Shown piece by piece: positions 37,866-38,206 of a DNA stretch of 38,206 nucleotides. The position numbers and the translations under genes are program-made. Within the stretch, counting starts at the first letter, position 1. Each line of letters begins with the position of its first letter. Origin of the DNA: Paulinella micropora. Lineage: Eukaryota > Cercozoa > Imbricatea > Euglyphida > Paulinellidae. The stretch covers positions 1-38,206 of the forward strand of contig WBZZ01003089.1 of assembly GCA_019918135.1 (NCBI GenBank), read 5' to 3'. Under the pieces are notes generated by a model. That model was given only the letters and a program-made list of their open reading frames with translations, was not told where the DNA came from and did not search any database.

Positions 37866-38205
37866 ACTGAGCGTCTAGGCCTGTTGCATTGTTTCTCTTA
37901 ATCTCCTCCTTCTTTCTCAAAAACTTGTACTGTGTCAGATCAAATCCCTCCGAGACTAGAGATTGGTCAAAAACAGTAACAAGGGCCTCGTATTCCTGCG
38001 TTTCGTCGCAAGGAAAAGCCTTCATGCAGGCGTTGATCTCTTTGAGCTTGCTCAAAAGCGAAGCATCAGAGTCTTTGTCTGAGCTCGTCTTGGCATATAG
38101 CATGAGACTTGCCACTCCTCCTTTCTTCCCCTTGAAGGCATTTATGATGTTCTGTCTGTCCTTCTTCTCCGTGTTTGTGACCACCACCGTAGTTGAGCCG
38201 AGGGT
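37780..38205 (-). CDS. Gag N-terminal part, partial and frame-shifted
   Basis: This open frame enters from the right edge. The apparent first codon at 38,187 is GTG and the frame stays open upstream of it, so the true start is outside the window. The peptide is helical and charged (KKDRQNIINAFKGKKGG, LLSKLKEINACMKAF, FDQSLVSEGFDLTQYKFL). Near 37,830 it should pass into the frame of 36,729-37,865. A T-run there (ATTTTTC on the minus strand) is the likely site of the indel. The unrelated last 15 residues of this frame are read-through. Confidence 0.6.
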   Translation of the reverse strand, partial: TLGSTTVVVTNTEKKDRQNIINAFKGKKGGVASLMLYAKTSSDKDSDASLLSKLKEINACMKAFPCDETQEYEALVTVFDQSLVSEGFDLTQYKFLRKKEEIKRNNATGLDAQCELAVATLISYFSISWIPASLHWYSHRI

Positions 38206-38206
38206 G

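Overview
The window is eukaryotic DNA in which the right-hand part of a polinton-like virus (PLV) genome, positions 1 to about 13,150, lies next to very repeat-rich sequence. The viral part is compact, AT-rich and intron-poor, with short intergenic gaps and genes on both strands. It carries a morphogenesis set typical of small double-jelly-roll DNA viruses: the end of a probable packaging ATPase, a small basic protein, an adenain/Ulp1-type cysteine protease with a long repeat-rich N-terminal extension, a penton-like protein, a major capsid protein and a possible fibre protein. Accessory genes are a GIY-YIG endonuclease (frame-broken), a DUF3223/HNH-like protein, an ExoX-C-like small protein and a lipase. 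The replication gene is one long minus-strand ORF that joins a divergent family-B DNA polymerase palm to a Pif1/RecD-like superfamily 1 helicase. Two small minus-strand DNA-binding candidates follow it. Two upstream sequence motifs recur. A T-tract plus AATATAGAA box precedes the structural, DUF3223 and lipase genes (late type?). A CCTGC...CTATATACA box precedes the polymerase-helicase and the ExoX-C-like gene (early type?).

From 13,480 to about 18,130 there is a large imperfect inverted repeat of (GT/CA)n-rich sequence. One arm carries an extra segment of about 0.9 kb. A third diverged copy of its unique core lies near 19.1 kb. From about 19.7 to 22.35 kb is a patchwork of C-runs and G-runs with modules repeated in direct and inverted orientation. 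A TTAA-flanked element of about 0.68 kb (piggyBac-type MITE candidate) occupies 22,933-23,611. More microsatellite and C-rich sequence with no recognisable gene follows to about 27.2 kb. At 27.7-29.9 kb is a head-to-tail cluster of tRNA-derived SINEs with (ATT)n tails, interleaved with a second (ATT)n-tailed repeat.

From 29,909 to the window end, on the minus strand, lies a Ty3/gypsy LTR retrotransposon inserted in the last (ATT)n tail. In plus-strand order it shows a 3' LTR of about 243 bp, a polypurine tract, a long 3' untranslated region, then integrase, protease/RT/RNase H and gag. Gag has a CCCH finger and an RGG-rich tail. The coding region is broken by several frame changes, and gag runs off the right edge.

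The host lineage cannot be named from the sequence. tRNA-SINEs, Ty3/gypsy, a piggyBac-like MITE and abundant GT microsatellites suit an animal or another repeat-rich eukaryote. No host protein gene was recognised. Whether the viral block is truly integrated or joined by assembly needs junction-spanning reads.
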